Source of the DNA: Himantopus leucocephalus
Lineage: Eukaryota; Chordata; Aves; Charadriiformes; Recurvirostridae
Length of the DNA stretch: 64,000 bases
Assembly: GCA_003993805.1 (NCBI GenBank)
Contig: RSEF01000003.1
Location: 42,901,415 to 42,965,414 of the forward strand
Reading direction: 5' to 3'
How positions within the stretch are numbered: position 1 is the first letter of the stretch; each line of letters starts with the position of its first letter. Positions 11,438-24,430 of the stretch are shown piece by piece. Under the pieces are notes generated by a model, which did no database searches, was not told the DNA's origin, and worked only from the letters and a program-made list of their open reading frames with translations. The position numbers and the translations under genes were made by a program.

Positions 11438-13388
11438 GTAAGTAGTCATTTACTTTCTAAGTTCTTTCTGTGTTGTTTTTTGGAGGTTTTTTTTTAAATT
11501 TTAACATTACAGTAGCTGTGTGGCTTTTTATTACAGTCAGTCTTGGCATAGTGATGAAATTGTTAACATAACTGATCAGTTCCAGTATGTGGTTGTACAT
11601 TTTTACTTTTATGTGCTATAGAGTGTTTCTGACATAGCTGGTACTGTTGTGTCATTCTGAGTCTGTCATAGCTTGAGAGCTAGTGCAGACTGAATCAATG
11701 AATGACCAGGGACAGCAGTGTATGGCCACAGAATGCCTGATGCAAAATTCTTTGTTCATTTCTGAGTGCAGGCCACCTTCTATAAAGCCATAGGCTAGGA
11801 TGCACAGATGCAGTAGCAGTGCAATCTTTTGTAAGAATCATATGTAACCGCAACCTCTAATATTAAAAAAACCTGAACAATTACATGAAGTTTTGCTATG
11901 TCTAACCTTTAGCAGGTCATTAGTCTAAAGATAATTTAGGCTAAAGTGTTAAGTACAAGCTTAAGTGGTCAGTCTGTGCTATTGGCTTTTGCTTGCTTCT
12001 CTCCAAGCCATCCTTCCTTGATCACCAAGTGATCTTAGCAAAGCCAAAAAAGTAAAGAGGGTATATGCGCTTAGAAAAGAGATCAGAGCAGAAAGACAAA
12101 CAACTCTCCCCCACGCCTAAATCCCAATCACAGTGCCCAAGAATAAGGACTTCAGCAGTTGATGGGATAATGGTGCCCAAATGAGAGATCTTCCTGTTGA
12201 GTGCCTTGGCTGTGTTGTAGACTCATGCTTATTCTTGCTTAACTATCATATCTCCATCCTCCCTGGTACTTTCCACCTCTCTGGGCAGCCAGAGCTGCTG
12301 CTTGTCTCACCTGGGTGTAGTTCACTGTGTCATAAATGACCATTGGCATTAGGTTTAGACTTTATGCCAAGCAAGATTACCAAAGATAGCCAAGAGGAAT
12401 ATTTCATCATGAATTAATGATTTCTCTGTCCTGCTGTTATGAACAGTGCAGGCAAGAATGTCCAAGCTTTAGCTCAAGAGGAAGTCTTGTCTCCTGTTTA
12501 TACATATAAGTATGTTTATACTTATTGGTAAGCTCACTCTGAAGTGTGCCTCTTCATTTAAAGGTTTTTAGTGATCAGAGGAGAGACATCTTTCTCACCG
12601 ACACGACTTAAATGTCAGTCATTCACTGTTTCAGCACAAGCAGTAGTACTTGGTCTGGGAAAGTTTTGACACTATGTCTGGGCAGAAGATCCTGAGTTTT
12701 AACTGGATAATCTGTTGCCAGTTCTGTTTTTCATTGACGTTGTTCTCTTCCAAGCATGATTGAAGAGAAACTGACTCCTGAAATACCGTAATGCCTCATA
12801 AAGGGGCATTTTAAGACTTTAAAGACTGTTTCAGAAGGGATTCTTCTAGTAGGCGTTTGAGCTTCCTTATGGATTAATCTTGAGAGCCATAAGTAAGATG
12901 TTAATTAGTAGGCAAAGAGTGTGCTGTTCTTAAGATACTTCACATGAGCATATTGAATTGGACTTTGGAAGTGAAAATCAGCCACCTTTTGCTTTCATCA
13001 CAATAAAGAAACTGGGATAGCTTCTTTGGGAAACTTTCATTTGCTAGTATATTTGCTACAGTTGTTTCCTTTGAATTGCCTTGTAAGTTGTTGCAACCAG
13101 CTACAGTACTGAAAGTTGGGCAGTTCTGCATCTTTAATCTGTATTAGAACGAAGACACTAATATCTGCTGCTTCTCTGTCAGAAAACTAAATATTTCTGC
13201 AGGAAAATAGTGATGAGGACTGAAATAAATCTTAAGTACACCATTTTCATACTTCTTATGATTCAGTTAAAGATCTTTCTTGGAGCCAATGAAAAATTGA
13301 CAATCACATTTATTATCGCTTTTAAGGAAACATCAAACTCATTTTAGTATGAATGTTTTGTTTCGAGGACTATGCAACTACTGTGTTA
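11438..13388 (+). other. ERO1B: Start of ERO1B intron 4, no exon seen
   Basis: AT-rich intronic sequence from the GTAAGT donor to the CR1 element at the contig end. No further ERO1B exon, RNA gene or recognisable transposon is visible here. Confidence 0.7.
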
Positions 13389-13584
13389 TCATAGAATGGT
13401 TTAGGTTGGAAGGGACCTTAAAGATCACCTAGTTCCAACCCCCCTGCCATGGGAAGGAACACTTGCCACTAGACTAGGTTGCTCGAAGCCCCATCCACCC
13501 TGGTCTTGAACGTGTCCAGGGATGGGGCCTCTACAACTTCTCTGGGCAACATGTTCCAGTGCTTCACCACCCTCAGAGTGAAAA
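13389..13584 (-). mobile_element. CR1 LINE 3' end, cut by the gap
   Basis: The sequence starting ATCATAGAATGG and continuing through the GTTGGAAGGGACC and AAAGATCACCTAG blocks is the reverse complement of the 3' end of a typical avian CR1, ending in the ATTCTATGAT-type tail at the left. The element therefore lies on the minus strand and its more 5' part runs into the N gap. It is only slightly diverged from the family pattern, so it is a fairly young copy. A young repeat at a contig end is a usual cause of an assembly break. Confidence 0.93.
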
Positions 13585-14584
13585 NNNNNNNNNNNNNNNN
13601 NNNNNNNNNNNNNNNNNNNNNNNNNNNNNNNNNNNNNNNNNNNNNNNNNNNNNNNNNNNNNNNNNNNNNNNNNNNNNNNNNNNNNNNNNNNNNNNNNNNN
13701 NNNNNNNNNNNNNNNNNNNNNNNNNNNNNNNNNNNNNNNNNNNNNNNNNNNNNNNNNNNNNNNNNNNNNNNNNNNNNNNNNNNNNNNNNNNNNNNNNNNN
13801 NNNNNNNNNNNNNNNNNNNNNNNNNNNNNNNNNNNNNNNNNNNNNNNNNNNNNNNNNNNNNNNNNNNNNNNNNNNNNNNNNNNNNNNNNNNNNNNNNNNN
13901 NNNNNNNNNNNNNNNNNNNNNNNNNNNNNNNNNNNNNNNNNNNNNNNNNNNNNNNNNNNNNNNNNNNNNNNNNNNNNNNNNNNNNNNNNNNNNNNNNNNN
14001 NNNNNNNNNNNNNNNNNNNNNNNNNNNNNNNNNNNNNNNNNNNNNNNNNNNNNNNNNNNNNNNNNNNNNNNNNNNNNNNNNNNNNNNNNNNNNNNNNNNN
14101 NNNNNNNNNNNNNNNNNNNNNNNNNNNNNNNNNNNNNNNNNNNNNNNNNNNNNNNNNNNNNNNNNNNNNNNNNNNNNNNNNNNNNNNNNNNNNNNNNNNN
14201 NNNNNNNNNNNNNNNNNNNNNNNNNNNNNNNNNNNNNNNNNNNNNNNNNNNNNNNNNNNNNNNNNNNNNNNNNNNNNNNNNNNNNNNNNNNNNNNNNNNN
14301 NNNNNNNNNNNNNNNNNNNNNNNNNNNNNNNNNNNNNNNNNNNNNNNNNNNNNNNNNNNNNNNNNNNNNNNNNNNNNNNNNNNNNNNNNNNNNNNNNNNN
14401 NNNNNNNNNNNNNNNNNNNNNNNNNNNNNNNNNNNNNNNNNNNNNNNNNNNNNNNNNNNNNNNNNNNNNNNNNNNNNNNNNNNNNNNNNNNNNNNNNNNN
14501 NNNNNNNNNNNNNNNNNNNNNNNNNNNNNNNNNNNNNNNNNNNNNNNNNNNNNNNNNNNNNNNNNNNNNNNNNNNNNNNNNNNN
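13585..14584. other. Assembly gap (1000 N)
   Basis: Exactly 1000 N. Together with two other gaps of the same length, this indicates a placeholder of unknown true size. Open frames that span it are meaningless. Confidence 0.98.
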
Positions 14585-17500
14585 TTTAGGCTGCTTGTAA
14601 TTGTCTGGATCCCACAGCCCTATTACTTTGCTGTGCAGCCCTTTTACAGCAGCTCAAATGGCTGTAATTCTAGTCTTTAACAGGAAAAAAAAAAAAAGAA
14701 AAAAAGTAAAATGAAGGTAATTCTGTAGAAAATGTGAGTTACCTTGAATTAATCTGATTGTCAGGCAGCTGTTGAATGGTTTAGAGCAGCTAGCTGTTAC
14801 AAGCCCCAGGTGTGCAGGAGAAAGACCACAAGTAACCTGACTGACATCAGTGGAGTCTACCTGTGGTGGGTGCACTGATTTGTAATACTCTTACAGAATA
14901 AGAGTCTAATTTGTGCTTGTGTGTGCAGGTATCACTCTGAGGAAAAACTGAAAGACAGGACTCTCTTAAATTACAGCTAAACAGCCCTGAAGTCATGTGT
15001 TTTATCACTGACTTGGCTTCTTTCAGAAACAGCATAGGTAGCTTTAAACACCTCTCATTATCTATCACTAGAGTTGATCAAAAGCTCTCAAACGAATTCT
15101 TTTTTTTAATTCAGTTTTAAATCACTCCGTCCCCTGTTGTGACATTGGTAAGTAAGGGGGTTTTGTTGTTTTTCCACCAAGAAACTATGCTTTTAGAGAC
15201 TTGCCATGCAAACAGTAAAACTGAGTTCAAGTCACATATTCTAGTCATTTTATGGCAAATTTCTGCATAGATGAGCTTTAATGCTCTTTTTTTATTGCTC
15301 CTTCCTCTTTTGCCTTGCAGGCATTGTTTTTACTTTTGCTAAATGAAGACTTTGAAGTGTATTAATTCAGCAAGTAAAGAGTTAATGTGCCCTGGTTTTC
15401 TTGCTAGTGACTGAGGCCCCCTGGTGCCTTATTTATTAGCAGAACTGGGAACAGAGTGAAGCACTGCAGTAACTGAGTTTTCCGTTTGTCCTTGTGTTTA
15501 GTTATACGGGTAAAAAAAAAAGGAGTAAAGGAGAAGGAGAAAATGCTCTTTTCCAGTACACGTTCGTGTCTGGATCCCACGTTTCTGCAGTGCTCTCGCA
15601 CTCTTTCTTTTTCTTGCAGTTTCACTCGCAACAGTATGGCTCTACAGTAGCTCTCAAATGAGAGCTAAAAGATCACATACCAAGCTCCACAACACACAGG
15701 AAGGGTTTCATTTTTTTCAGACTGGCTTTTATGGTCTTTGTTGCTTGTTCGGTTGGACAGTGGTGGTGGTGTTTGCTCTCTGGACTCCCCTTTGCATTTC
15801 TCCTTTCCGTTCCCCCCCTCCTTACTTCTAGAAAAGCTATTTTGCAGTACTTCAGCCCTGGCTCGCATTCCCTTGGTTGCAGTTAGGTGCTCTGTAGTTC
15901 GTTGCTTCTGTTTATGCAAGAATCCACATCAAAGACTTCATCGTTCCCCATTTAAAAGACCATACAGAGATCAAAAGTGAGGCTTGAAAAGCCAAATCCC
16001 CCTGGAAAATAGCTTACCCAAAATATCAGCAAAAGCTGTAAGAGCGAGCATTCAGCAATTCTGTGTTGTTTTCTGATTAATGCAGGTGTGGTTATGGCTT
16101 TTGTAACTGGACACCATCTAGTGACAGAAGGTCAAAAATAGTCAGATTACAATCATGTGTTGGTCCATTCGCTGGGGTTTATTCATATGCTTACGGCGGG
16201 TAATATATTGAATCTTCTTGCTGAAGATCTTTCTGTGATCACAGACCAAAAATTTATTTGTTGTAGTGATTCACAAACTCAGGAGATTAAGTCAGCTTCT
16301 TGTTAAATCATCTATTAATTGTTTGCAACCATCACCAGCGTAGTTATCATTTGAAATTATTTTCCAACTAGTATGATCAATCAGTATGTTGTTTAGGAGT
16401 AGTCTGATGTGTAGAATTAAGTAATGCATTCGAAACCAGTTGGTTCCTATGTGTGCGTGGGTTTTTTGGTTGGGTTGTGAGTTGGGGTTTGGGTTTTTCT
16501 TCTGCTCTGATTTAAACTATTTGAGTGCAGTGCTTAAAAACAACTTTGCAAGGAAAGTACTGCTTAGTATTTGCAACACGTTTTGCCTAGTATTTGCTGA
16601 AAACTTCACGCATTCAGCTGTTCTGAGGTTATTGAAGAGTACAGTGTCTAAAAAATGCAAAAGACAATTCAGTGTTTGGTTTGGATGTTGTTTATGAAAA
16701 CAAACATTTGTTAAGGCTTTCGTGCCCTTTGACCATTTTTTGTAAATATCTACTTTTTTGTTGTTGTTTTTTACTTCTACTTGCCTGTAGGCTGCAAACA
16801 GGATGTTGAGTAATGTGTTGGCTAGCACAGCGTGAGGGATGAGTTGTGGAGGCTCTCAGCTGATAGTATAGCTATGGATTCCTTGTGTTGCTCTCCTAGC
16901 AGAATAAAGCCTAATTTAAAAATAAAGAACAAATGTCAACTTTAATTATACGGAATTGTTATATCTTGTCAGTAGGTGCAGTGAGAACAGTACTAGGTAC
17001 TTTCTTTTCCTGAAGTCTGCAAGGCCTGTCAGTCAGGAATGAATATTTGTCAAAAGAAGGTAAAACTGAAGAATAGTAAATTTGAAATTCACTCCCTCCT
17101 TCTCTAAAATGCATATTTCTTTCAAGCATGGGAAGCTGATGCAGAGTTTACATCTTGCTCACTGGAGCTGTTTCCCAGCACAAATAGATGTCACCTGTTA
17201 GCAATGTATTTAAATTCCTCTACTTCATTGTATGACAATCATTCACTCTTTATAGCTAAGTGAAAGACAAGGTCACTGTTTTGAAGCCCAAAGGCCTTAA
17301 ACTGGCATCTAATATCAGAGGCTGCTGAGAACAAAAAAGATCTGTCCCGAAGAACAGACCAGCTGTTAATTTACAGCATTGAAATAGGAAAGCAGAGTTT
17401 AGGAACCGTGAACTCCAGCCCAAACTCCAAGTTTGGAGAGGGACTGAAATTCAAAACTTCACAGCTGGGTCTCATTCTCTTTTATGAAAAGACCCTTATA

Positions 17501-18844
17501 TACTTTACCAGAGCTTTAGGCTATGCACAGAAAACTTGAGACATGAACCTCTGCCTTGAAGTAAACGTGTTGAAACAGGTAGGTCGTACACATAAAAGCA
17601 GAAGAAATGAGAGCTCTTGCACCAAAAGTCATATATGAGAAAACCCAGTAGATGTAGTCCTGCTTTATCCAGCATCTGTAATGAACCACATGAAAAGTTG
17701 AGATCTGTGTAACTGTTGGAGTAAACTTAAAGCCTTTATTTAGTATAGCTCAAGCACATCTTTACTTAAGAAGTCTTAAAATATAGCCTCTACATTCCTT
17801 GATATGGGAAGCACAAATGGATTATGTTAAATACTGGCATTAATCAGTCCCGTTACCACCAGGAAAAAAATATCTGAAGCATCAAGTAGCAGAAAGCCCA
17901 ATGCTGATACCCCACTCCCTTACTTTTTCCTAAGAGACACCCACGAAAGCCCATCCTCAGCCAGTCCTTGTGGGACCAGCCAGCAGCCACTTCAACACTG
18001 CACCCAGACTTGCTGCCGGCACTTTGAATTACCTTTTCTACCTTATTCAGAAGTTTGCATCAATAAACCATCAGCCTGACACAGCCCCAACAGCTGCAGG
18101 TTTCCACCCACCCAGCAACCACCAGCTCTCCCACCCTGGCCCAGCATCAGGAAGCTTGCTTGCCCCAGCACCCTTCTCCCTTCATGATCTCACTGGTTTT
18201 GCGCAGCTCCAGCAAATTGTCTTTGATGCTGCCTTCGGCTGAGGAACTCGATGAACAGACTGATCTGATACAGAAATGAAATCACTGATGTCCCTGTTCT
18301 TTGAAAGAAGTCAGATTAGTGGGAAGCTGTGATTTATCAGAGCAAACAGCTGGGGGGAAATAGTTTTTAAGGCACAGGTGTGAAATAGAAGTAACACACT
18401 TCAACTACGGATTGGAAGCAGCTGCTCTGAATTTAAAAGAATATTTGGCACCTATTGAGCAGAGGCTGTTAGAGAGGAGAAAGGTGAGAGGTCTGGTGGT
18501 TAGTGTTTCTTAGTGAGAGGTTGGGGGTCATTAAGTTGGTTGAAGTTTTGTAGCATTTGCTGGGGGTTGGCGTGGAGAGGGGCCTGTCTGATTTCTCTGC
18601 TTTGCTCTGCGGTCTTCTGTAGGTGTGTGTTCTGCTTGAATAGTGTGCAGAATTACAAGCTGTGCATGGTAGAACTTTTACAGGCCTGAGAAGAAATAAT
18701 TGGCCATTTCAGAAATATTACCTGCCTTAGTTCTTGTGTAAATCAAGTGTGGAAGAGAGCACTGAGCATCCCATGTTCAAACCTTGAACACCAGGCTCTG
18801 TGTGCAAACATTTTCTGTTGGCAGTTCTGTGACAGAAAGATAAT

Positions 18845-18924
18845 ATGACCTGCTCAGTTCTTTTGCTTTAAAATTGGGGTCATAATAGCCCCTCACCTCA
18901 TTGTTTTGCTGTCAGGATCAACTT
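18845..18924 (+). mobile_element. MIR-like ancient SINE relic
   Basis: The order CTCAGTTC, TTTAAAATTGGGGTCATAATAG, CCTCACCTCA, TTGTTTTGCTGTCAGGATCAA follows the known MIR core (CTCAGTTTCCTCATCTGTAAAATGGGG, ATAATAG, CCTACCTCATAGGGTTGTTGTGAGGATTAA), with several substitutions. Such relics predate the split of mammals and reptiles. The family is assigned from memory of the consensus. Confidence 0.55.
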
Positions 18925-19918
18925 TAGTCCGTGAGTATGAGAAGGTTTACAGAATTGCCATTTGATGGAACCAGGGCAGATGCAGCCTTGGTCTAATGTG
19001 AGGAGGTGGATGAGGAGGAAGGCTGCATTGGTCTGACCATGTTTGCTGCTCCACTGACAGGGACGGTAGTGGGCCACAGCTCTGCTGCCCACTCAGTAAT
19101 TCTGTCTGTTCCTCAGTTACACCACGGTGCAAGACCTTTACTCCTCTGCATCAGCTGTTCACTAAGATATCTTAGGTGGGGAGTAAGGCCAGAGTCACGG
19201 AGATGGAGGAGGGGTAGATGACAGAAATTTTGGGCCTTTTCGCATTTTTAAGCAAGTGGAACTCTTCACAACCCTTCTCTAAAGTAAAGATTGGAAAAAT
19301 GCTTTGTCAGCATATCTTTGCTACCTATAAAAAAGGTTATTAAACTTAAGGCAATGAGGAGGTTTTTCTGATTTAGTTTGATTTAAATTCCACCCTGTGC
19401 GTATATCCATGTGAGATGGAACAAACACATCAGAAAAACAGCAGGCCCATCCATGGAGGGTTACAGGATGGAAACAAGATGTGTGATGCAGGGGTAAGCC
19501 CAAAGAGGGGGCTGAATCTGAGGCAAATGAACAGAAACAGCCAGGTAAAAATTGTGTCCATAGGCCTCACTGCTTACCTCTATTGTTGGGTTGGATTTAC
19601 CAGGGAGTGTTAGTGAAGGGCATGCTTTTGAAGAGGTACTCGGTAGTGGTGGGTTTAGTGACTTGCAAGAGGAGGTTTTTTCTGGGGTAACATGGGAGGC
19701 AGTGTGAAAGTGCAGGAAGAGAAGTAAAAAATAAGCTTTTTGCTAGGGTAAAACTACAGTTTTTGAAGAGAAAGGACAAGAAATTGGTAGCAGATACAAC
19801 AGGAAAGGTTTAAAGTTGCGGATGATAGGAGGAAGAATGAAGGAGACTAGCTGTGACAGCCTGGACAACCCAGAGGAAGAGTCATCTGGATCAGCAAGTA
19901 GATGAGTTGCCAAAGCAC

Positions 19919-20070
19919 GGGGTTAACAGGTTTGGATGACAAGTTTAGTAGCACTAATTATGGACTTGAATGATGCCATGGCTGACTGGAAGGNAGGGGT
20001 TAACAGGTTTGGATGACAAGTTTAGCAGAACTAATTATGGACTTGAATGATGCCGTGGCTGACTGGAAGG
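19919..20070. repeat. 75-bp duplication around a single N
   Basis: Copies at 19919-19993 and 19996-20070 differ at three positions only and are separated by one N (19994) and one A. This is most simply two overlapping contig ends or alleles placed side by side by the assembler, not a biological tandem repeat. Confidence 0.9.
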
Positions 20071-23000
20071 AGCTTGACTGGACAGAAAAAAAGGGGAGGT
20101 TTCAGAAGGGAGGTTGGGTGTTGTGTTCTGACCCTGCAGGACCTCATGAAAGGGCTTAACAACACTTCTCTGTAACTGATGTTTTGATTTTCATGTGAAG
20201 GTCTGTAGACATGGGTTTTGTAGCATGCGAGGCAACGCATTGTGAGATTACCTGAATGCAACAGTAAAAAACACATAAGCATCACTAAAAGGAAGTTAAT
20301 GGAAGAGTCATACAAGAGAAGGAACTCAAAAGGAAGCTTAAAAGATAACATACATAGTGGCCATGCGACAAAGACATAAACAATAGGTTCAATCTAGAAT
20401 TTTAAGTAATTTGTTTGACATAATCCAGTGTAAGTGACAGAAAAAGCTAACTGTTCATCTGTTTAGAATGCATTGCAATTAAGGGTAGTACAGCATTCCA
20501 AATGTGAATTGCTCTTTCTCTTCTCCCCTACTCCTGTACAACCAATCTCTGGAAATTTGAAAAGGATTCACCTTTGTAAAGGGTTCCACAGGTGGAAACC
20601 TTCCTACACAGTGCATGCAAAAGGCAGTCTGTCAGTTTTAGAAATACTTTACATAAAGAACTGCTAAACAGTAATTGTCCTGTAATTCACTACAATCCCC
20701 AAGTACTGGGCTGTGATCCTTGGACAAAGGACGAAGAAAGATTGCCAAGTTGCAAAATCAGCTGAAACAAAATGTCAAGCGCTTTTGCAAAGAATTCTCT
20801 ACTTTCCTTCCAAGGAATGTTGAGGTTAGAGCTCTGTGCTATTGCGTGTTTTCACCACATATTTCAGCTGGTGGGAGTTAACACTTCTTTTGCGCTTTCA
20901 GTTTTAAAATCTGCTAACTAGCAAACAAAAAGCAGAGAGGATGAATTTTAGTCAGAGAGGAAATATTTAAGGCCAGTACTTGCATGCCTCATCTCAGTAC
21001 CAAATGTGAGTGCTCTGCAACTGTGTATTCATGCTGATAACTCGGGGGAGCAGAATCTGATCTAATGTTTTGTCCTACTGTGACACTTGTTTTTTGTGGG
21101 ATGTTCTTAATTTCTGTATTTTGGGGGGGGGGCATTTTCATGCAGCCCCTATTCTCTGGTTTCTCAGGGCCTGCATAGCATCAGAGTAAGGCCCAGCATT
21201 CTCAAATCTTCAAAAATTTGTAATGGTTAAAATGTTACAGTGTCTTTAGCTTAATATGTTTCCCACACCTTCTGGAGCACAGCCTGAAAAGAGGAGTAGA
21301 GCTAGAACTGCTTTTGAGAGTACTGTGTTGGGTTAAGGAGCCCTTCTTCAGCTGAGGGTGTTCCCTGGTGTCTGCTTTTGCCTTCTGAAGCTGGGTGGTG
21401 GTGGTGGTTTTTCAGCCAGTGGCTGAAGGGTCCTGTTCCTGAGGGCAGGCACAGGGTGTCTGCCTGGGAAGCTGGTGGAGTTTGCCCAGAAGGACCAGAG
21501 TTGCTTTGAAAGCTTGGATCCATCTTGCAGGTCAACAGCCCAGCTGCCTACTTAATCTTGGGAAAGGAGAGCCGAGCTCCAAACAGCAACAGTTTCTAAT
21601 GAGGCAGGTCTTAAACACCTTTGCGCAAACACAGATTCAGCCCTGCCTGCTGCAGGTCTGTAATGGAAGGACTGATGGTTTGGGCAGACCTCTCTGTGGG
21701 GCGGACAGCCAGTTTGCAAAAAAGTGGTGGTGAGAGTCGATGCTGTTATTCATGGTGGCCTCGGGAAAGAGCAGTATCAGCAAGAAAGCAGCAGCCCGAA
21801 GGCGCTGCATGAGCAATGATATTTTTCAGGACTTCACCCTGAAGCGCTGAGATAAAGTTCAGGAGCCTGAGAACCGAGCACGCTATAAGGAATTTCTTCC
21901 GTGGAAGTCTGGGTGGGAGCAGTACTTACCACTAGGTGGTAGTGTATGAACACAGCATGGCTTTTCCCCCAGCTGTGAGCTTGTCACACGTGAAGCGGGG
22001 CAGTCAGGGTGGGCTTGGGGCAGGGAGAGGCTGGGCAGGGTCTGGACCTGCAGAACTTCTGCCGTGATGCCTAGACTACAGAGGAATATAACTTTGCAAG
22101 TTCCCTGCAAAACCTGTGCTAACTGGGGATTCGAACCAGGAGGTACAGAAATGTTCAGAAAGTAGAATGTTAGTAGAAAATGGAACAAAAAAGACGAGTG
22201 GTCAGCTCTGGAAATGCAACCCTTTTCCTCCCATTAAGAAGAAAAGAGCAGAAGGAGCAGAGATGAGCCATAACCTGGCCAAACGTGGTGAGGCGTACCC
22301 CTTGGGATGGCACTGTGCCAAACAGACTTTCTGGGTTACTAGAAAACGGCTATTCTAAGGAAGCTGCTGCTATCATTTTATTAAATTACCTTAGAGCTCT
22401 TAGCTGCTATCATGCTGCTGAGATGACTTGCATTAAGGCATCTAGGTCCTATGCAATCTTTAGCCTATGGGTCCCTGGACAGTACCCTGCTTCACAGAAA
22501 ATCTCCCCAAAAGCTGCACTGAAATAGAGTTAATTTCTACCAGTAATATGTATCTGAGCAATTGCTGTCATTTTTCTTGAGCACAGGCATTATGACTGCC
22601 AATGTTAAGGTTCAATTTGAGACACTCAAACAGCGCAGGCAGAGAGAAGCTCAGACCTGCGAAATAACCTTAGTTCTGCTCTGTACTGGTAAGATTACAG
22701 CAGTAATATTGGGGTGAGTCAGTGACCTTCTCATTAAATAGTTCCCCATGGAAACAAAGTTCCAACAAAGCAACCTGTTGTGAAAATGTTAATTCCAGTA
22801 AAACATGCGACAAACCCCAACAGGTTGATTTTTCTTCTGGCACACTCTTGGGCCTGTCAGTCAAACCATCTGCCTGCAAGCTGATGGGGACCAGCTGCCA
22901 TGCCAGGCCGTCGGTGTCCTGGGTTATCAACATGCCCTACAGCCTTGGTCAAGCAGGGAGCCGCTCAGGTCAAGCACCCCAGAGCACAGTGGAGCCACTG

Positions 23001-23929
23001 GAATGGACTGTGGGAGGAGGTCCAAATCTGTGACTCATCTGACACTGAATCTTTGCAAAGGGTGTTTTTCACATGCTAAACCTCCTATCTCCAATTTTTT
23101 GTTCCGGTTCTGGGGGAAAAAAAAAAAAAATCCAAAATCTTCCTTAGGAGAGGAATTGTGGTGTCTGTTCAGGACTGCCCAGCGTGCTTGCCAGGAAGCC
23201 ATTGTAAAAAATACTATCTCACCTTAGATAGGCTTGGTTTTTGAAGTCTCCCAAGATTTTCAGCCACCTTCCTCTACCAGGAAGGGATTGTAAGGCTTTT
23301 GAAGCAGCTAAGCCAACTGAATGGAAGTGTAGTTAAAAAAAAAATAATCAAAATTTGAACATATCTTGTTCTGGAGGATCATCACTGGTCCTTGAGCCAG
23401 GTGTTGAACAATACTGAGACAGCTGCCCAAGCTGTTTTTTCATTCCAGCATTTCAGAAAAAGGTTCAAAATCCTGAGTGTAGTACTCTACCACTGATTTA
23501 AAAGATCTTTCATATGGAGTAGTTCTGGGCATTACAGCAGGCTTTATTAATTAAAGAATAAATCGACCCCTTTGTGGAAAAGGTTTTAAATGTTTTGTAC
23601 TAAAGCCACAAAATAATGAGGGTAGTTACTACCACCTTGCAAAATAATAATGGAAGGATAAACTACGATAATAGGGTCGTCTAAGTATCTGAGAATAAGG
23701 GATGATACAAATGGAGAAAATCTGAGATAATTCTGTCTCAACACTAATGTGCCATTCCATTTTCTTCTCTATGCCAAGGGACTTTTTTATACGGCACTTT
23801 GAAATAGCAATATTTTTAATCCAAGACCTGAATTAAGTATACATTTATAGGCCAAATACTGCACAGAGTTTAGTGGACTCAATATACTGTTTAGCAAGCA
23901 TTCACAGCAGGAGAAACTGCCGCCATAGT

Positions 23930-24430
23930 TGTCTGGGACCTTAGTGCTTGGAGGGATCTTCTAGTACAGGGAGTCCAGTTGTCTGCTGTTGCAGGCAGCC
24001 TTGTCCTATTATCCCTTTATCAGATTTATCAAGCTTTGCCTTAAAACTGATTAGGCCTCTTGCAGCCACTGTTCCTGCCTGGAAGTCTTTTCCAGAGCAT
24101 TATGTTATTGATCGGTAGAAATAATCGTCTAACTCCAGTCTAAATTTTTATGTGGCTGGTCCACAGCCATGTGTTCTTGTGCCAACATTATCCTATTCCT
24201 TAAACTGTTCTTTCCCTATCTTTGCGTTTCTTTCCAGCGTTTTTACAAAAAGTGATCATATGCCCTCCCAGACTTTGTTAGACGAAACAAGCTTAGCTGT
24301 TTTAGTCTCATCTTATAAGATAGTTTTAGGTTCCCAACATCTTTCTCTGCATCCCTTCCACCATCAATTCATATTTCCTGAACATGGGGGGCCATGATGC
24401 TGTGCTGTGTTCTGGAAAAGCCTCATCCAG
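23930..24430 (-). mobile_element. Ancient CR1-family LINE relic
   Basis: On the plus strand this shows, in order and diverged, the reverse complement of the last part of an amniote CR1 ORF2. Blocks include the GCCTTAAAACTGATTAGGCC region, the AGTCTAAATTTTTATGTGGC region, GTGTTCTTGTGCC, and the TTTCCTGAACATGGGGGGCC region where the intact family reads close to TTGAACATGGGAGACC. Many substitutions and small indels show an old, dead copy. No open frame survives. Confidence 0.6.

Noticed and set aside
13479..14680. 373-codon open frames spanning the first N run, and similar ones at 31214-32483 and 51221-52354
   Set aside because: They consist almost wholly of N; no real coding sequence is present.
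17970..18242. 90-codon plus-strand frame rich in Pro, Ser and His
   Set aside because: No recognisable family, start context or splice sites; length is compatible with chance in this C-rich patch.
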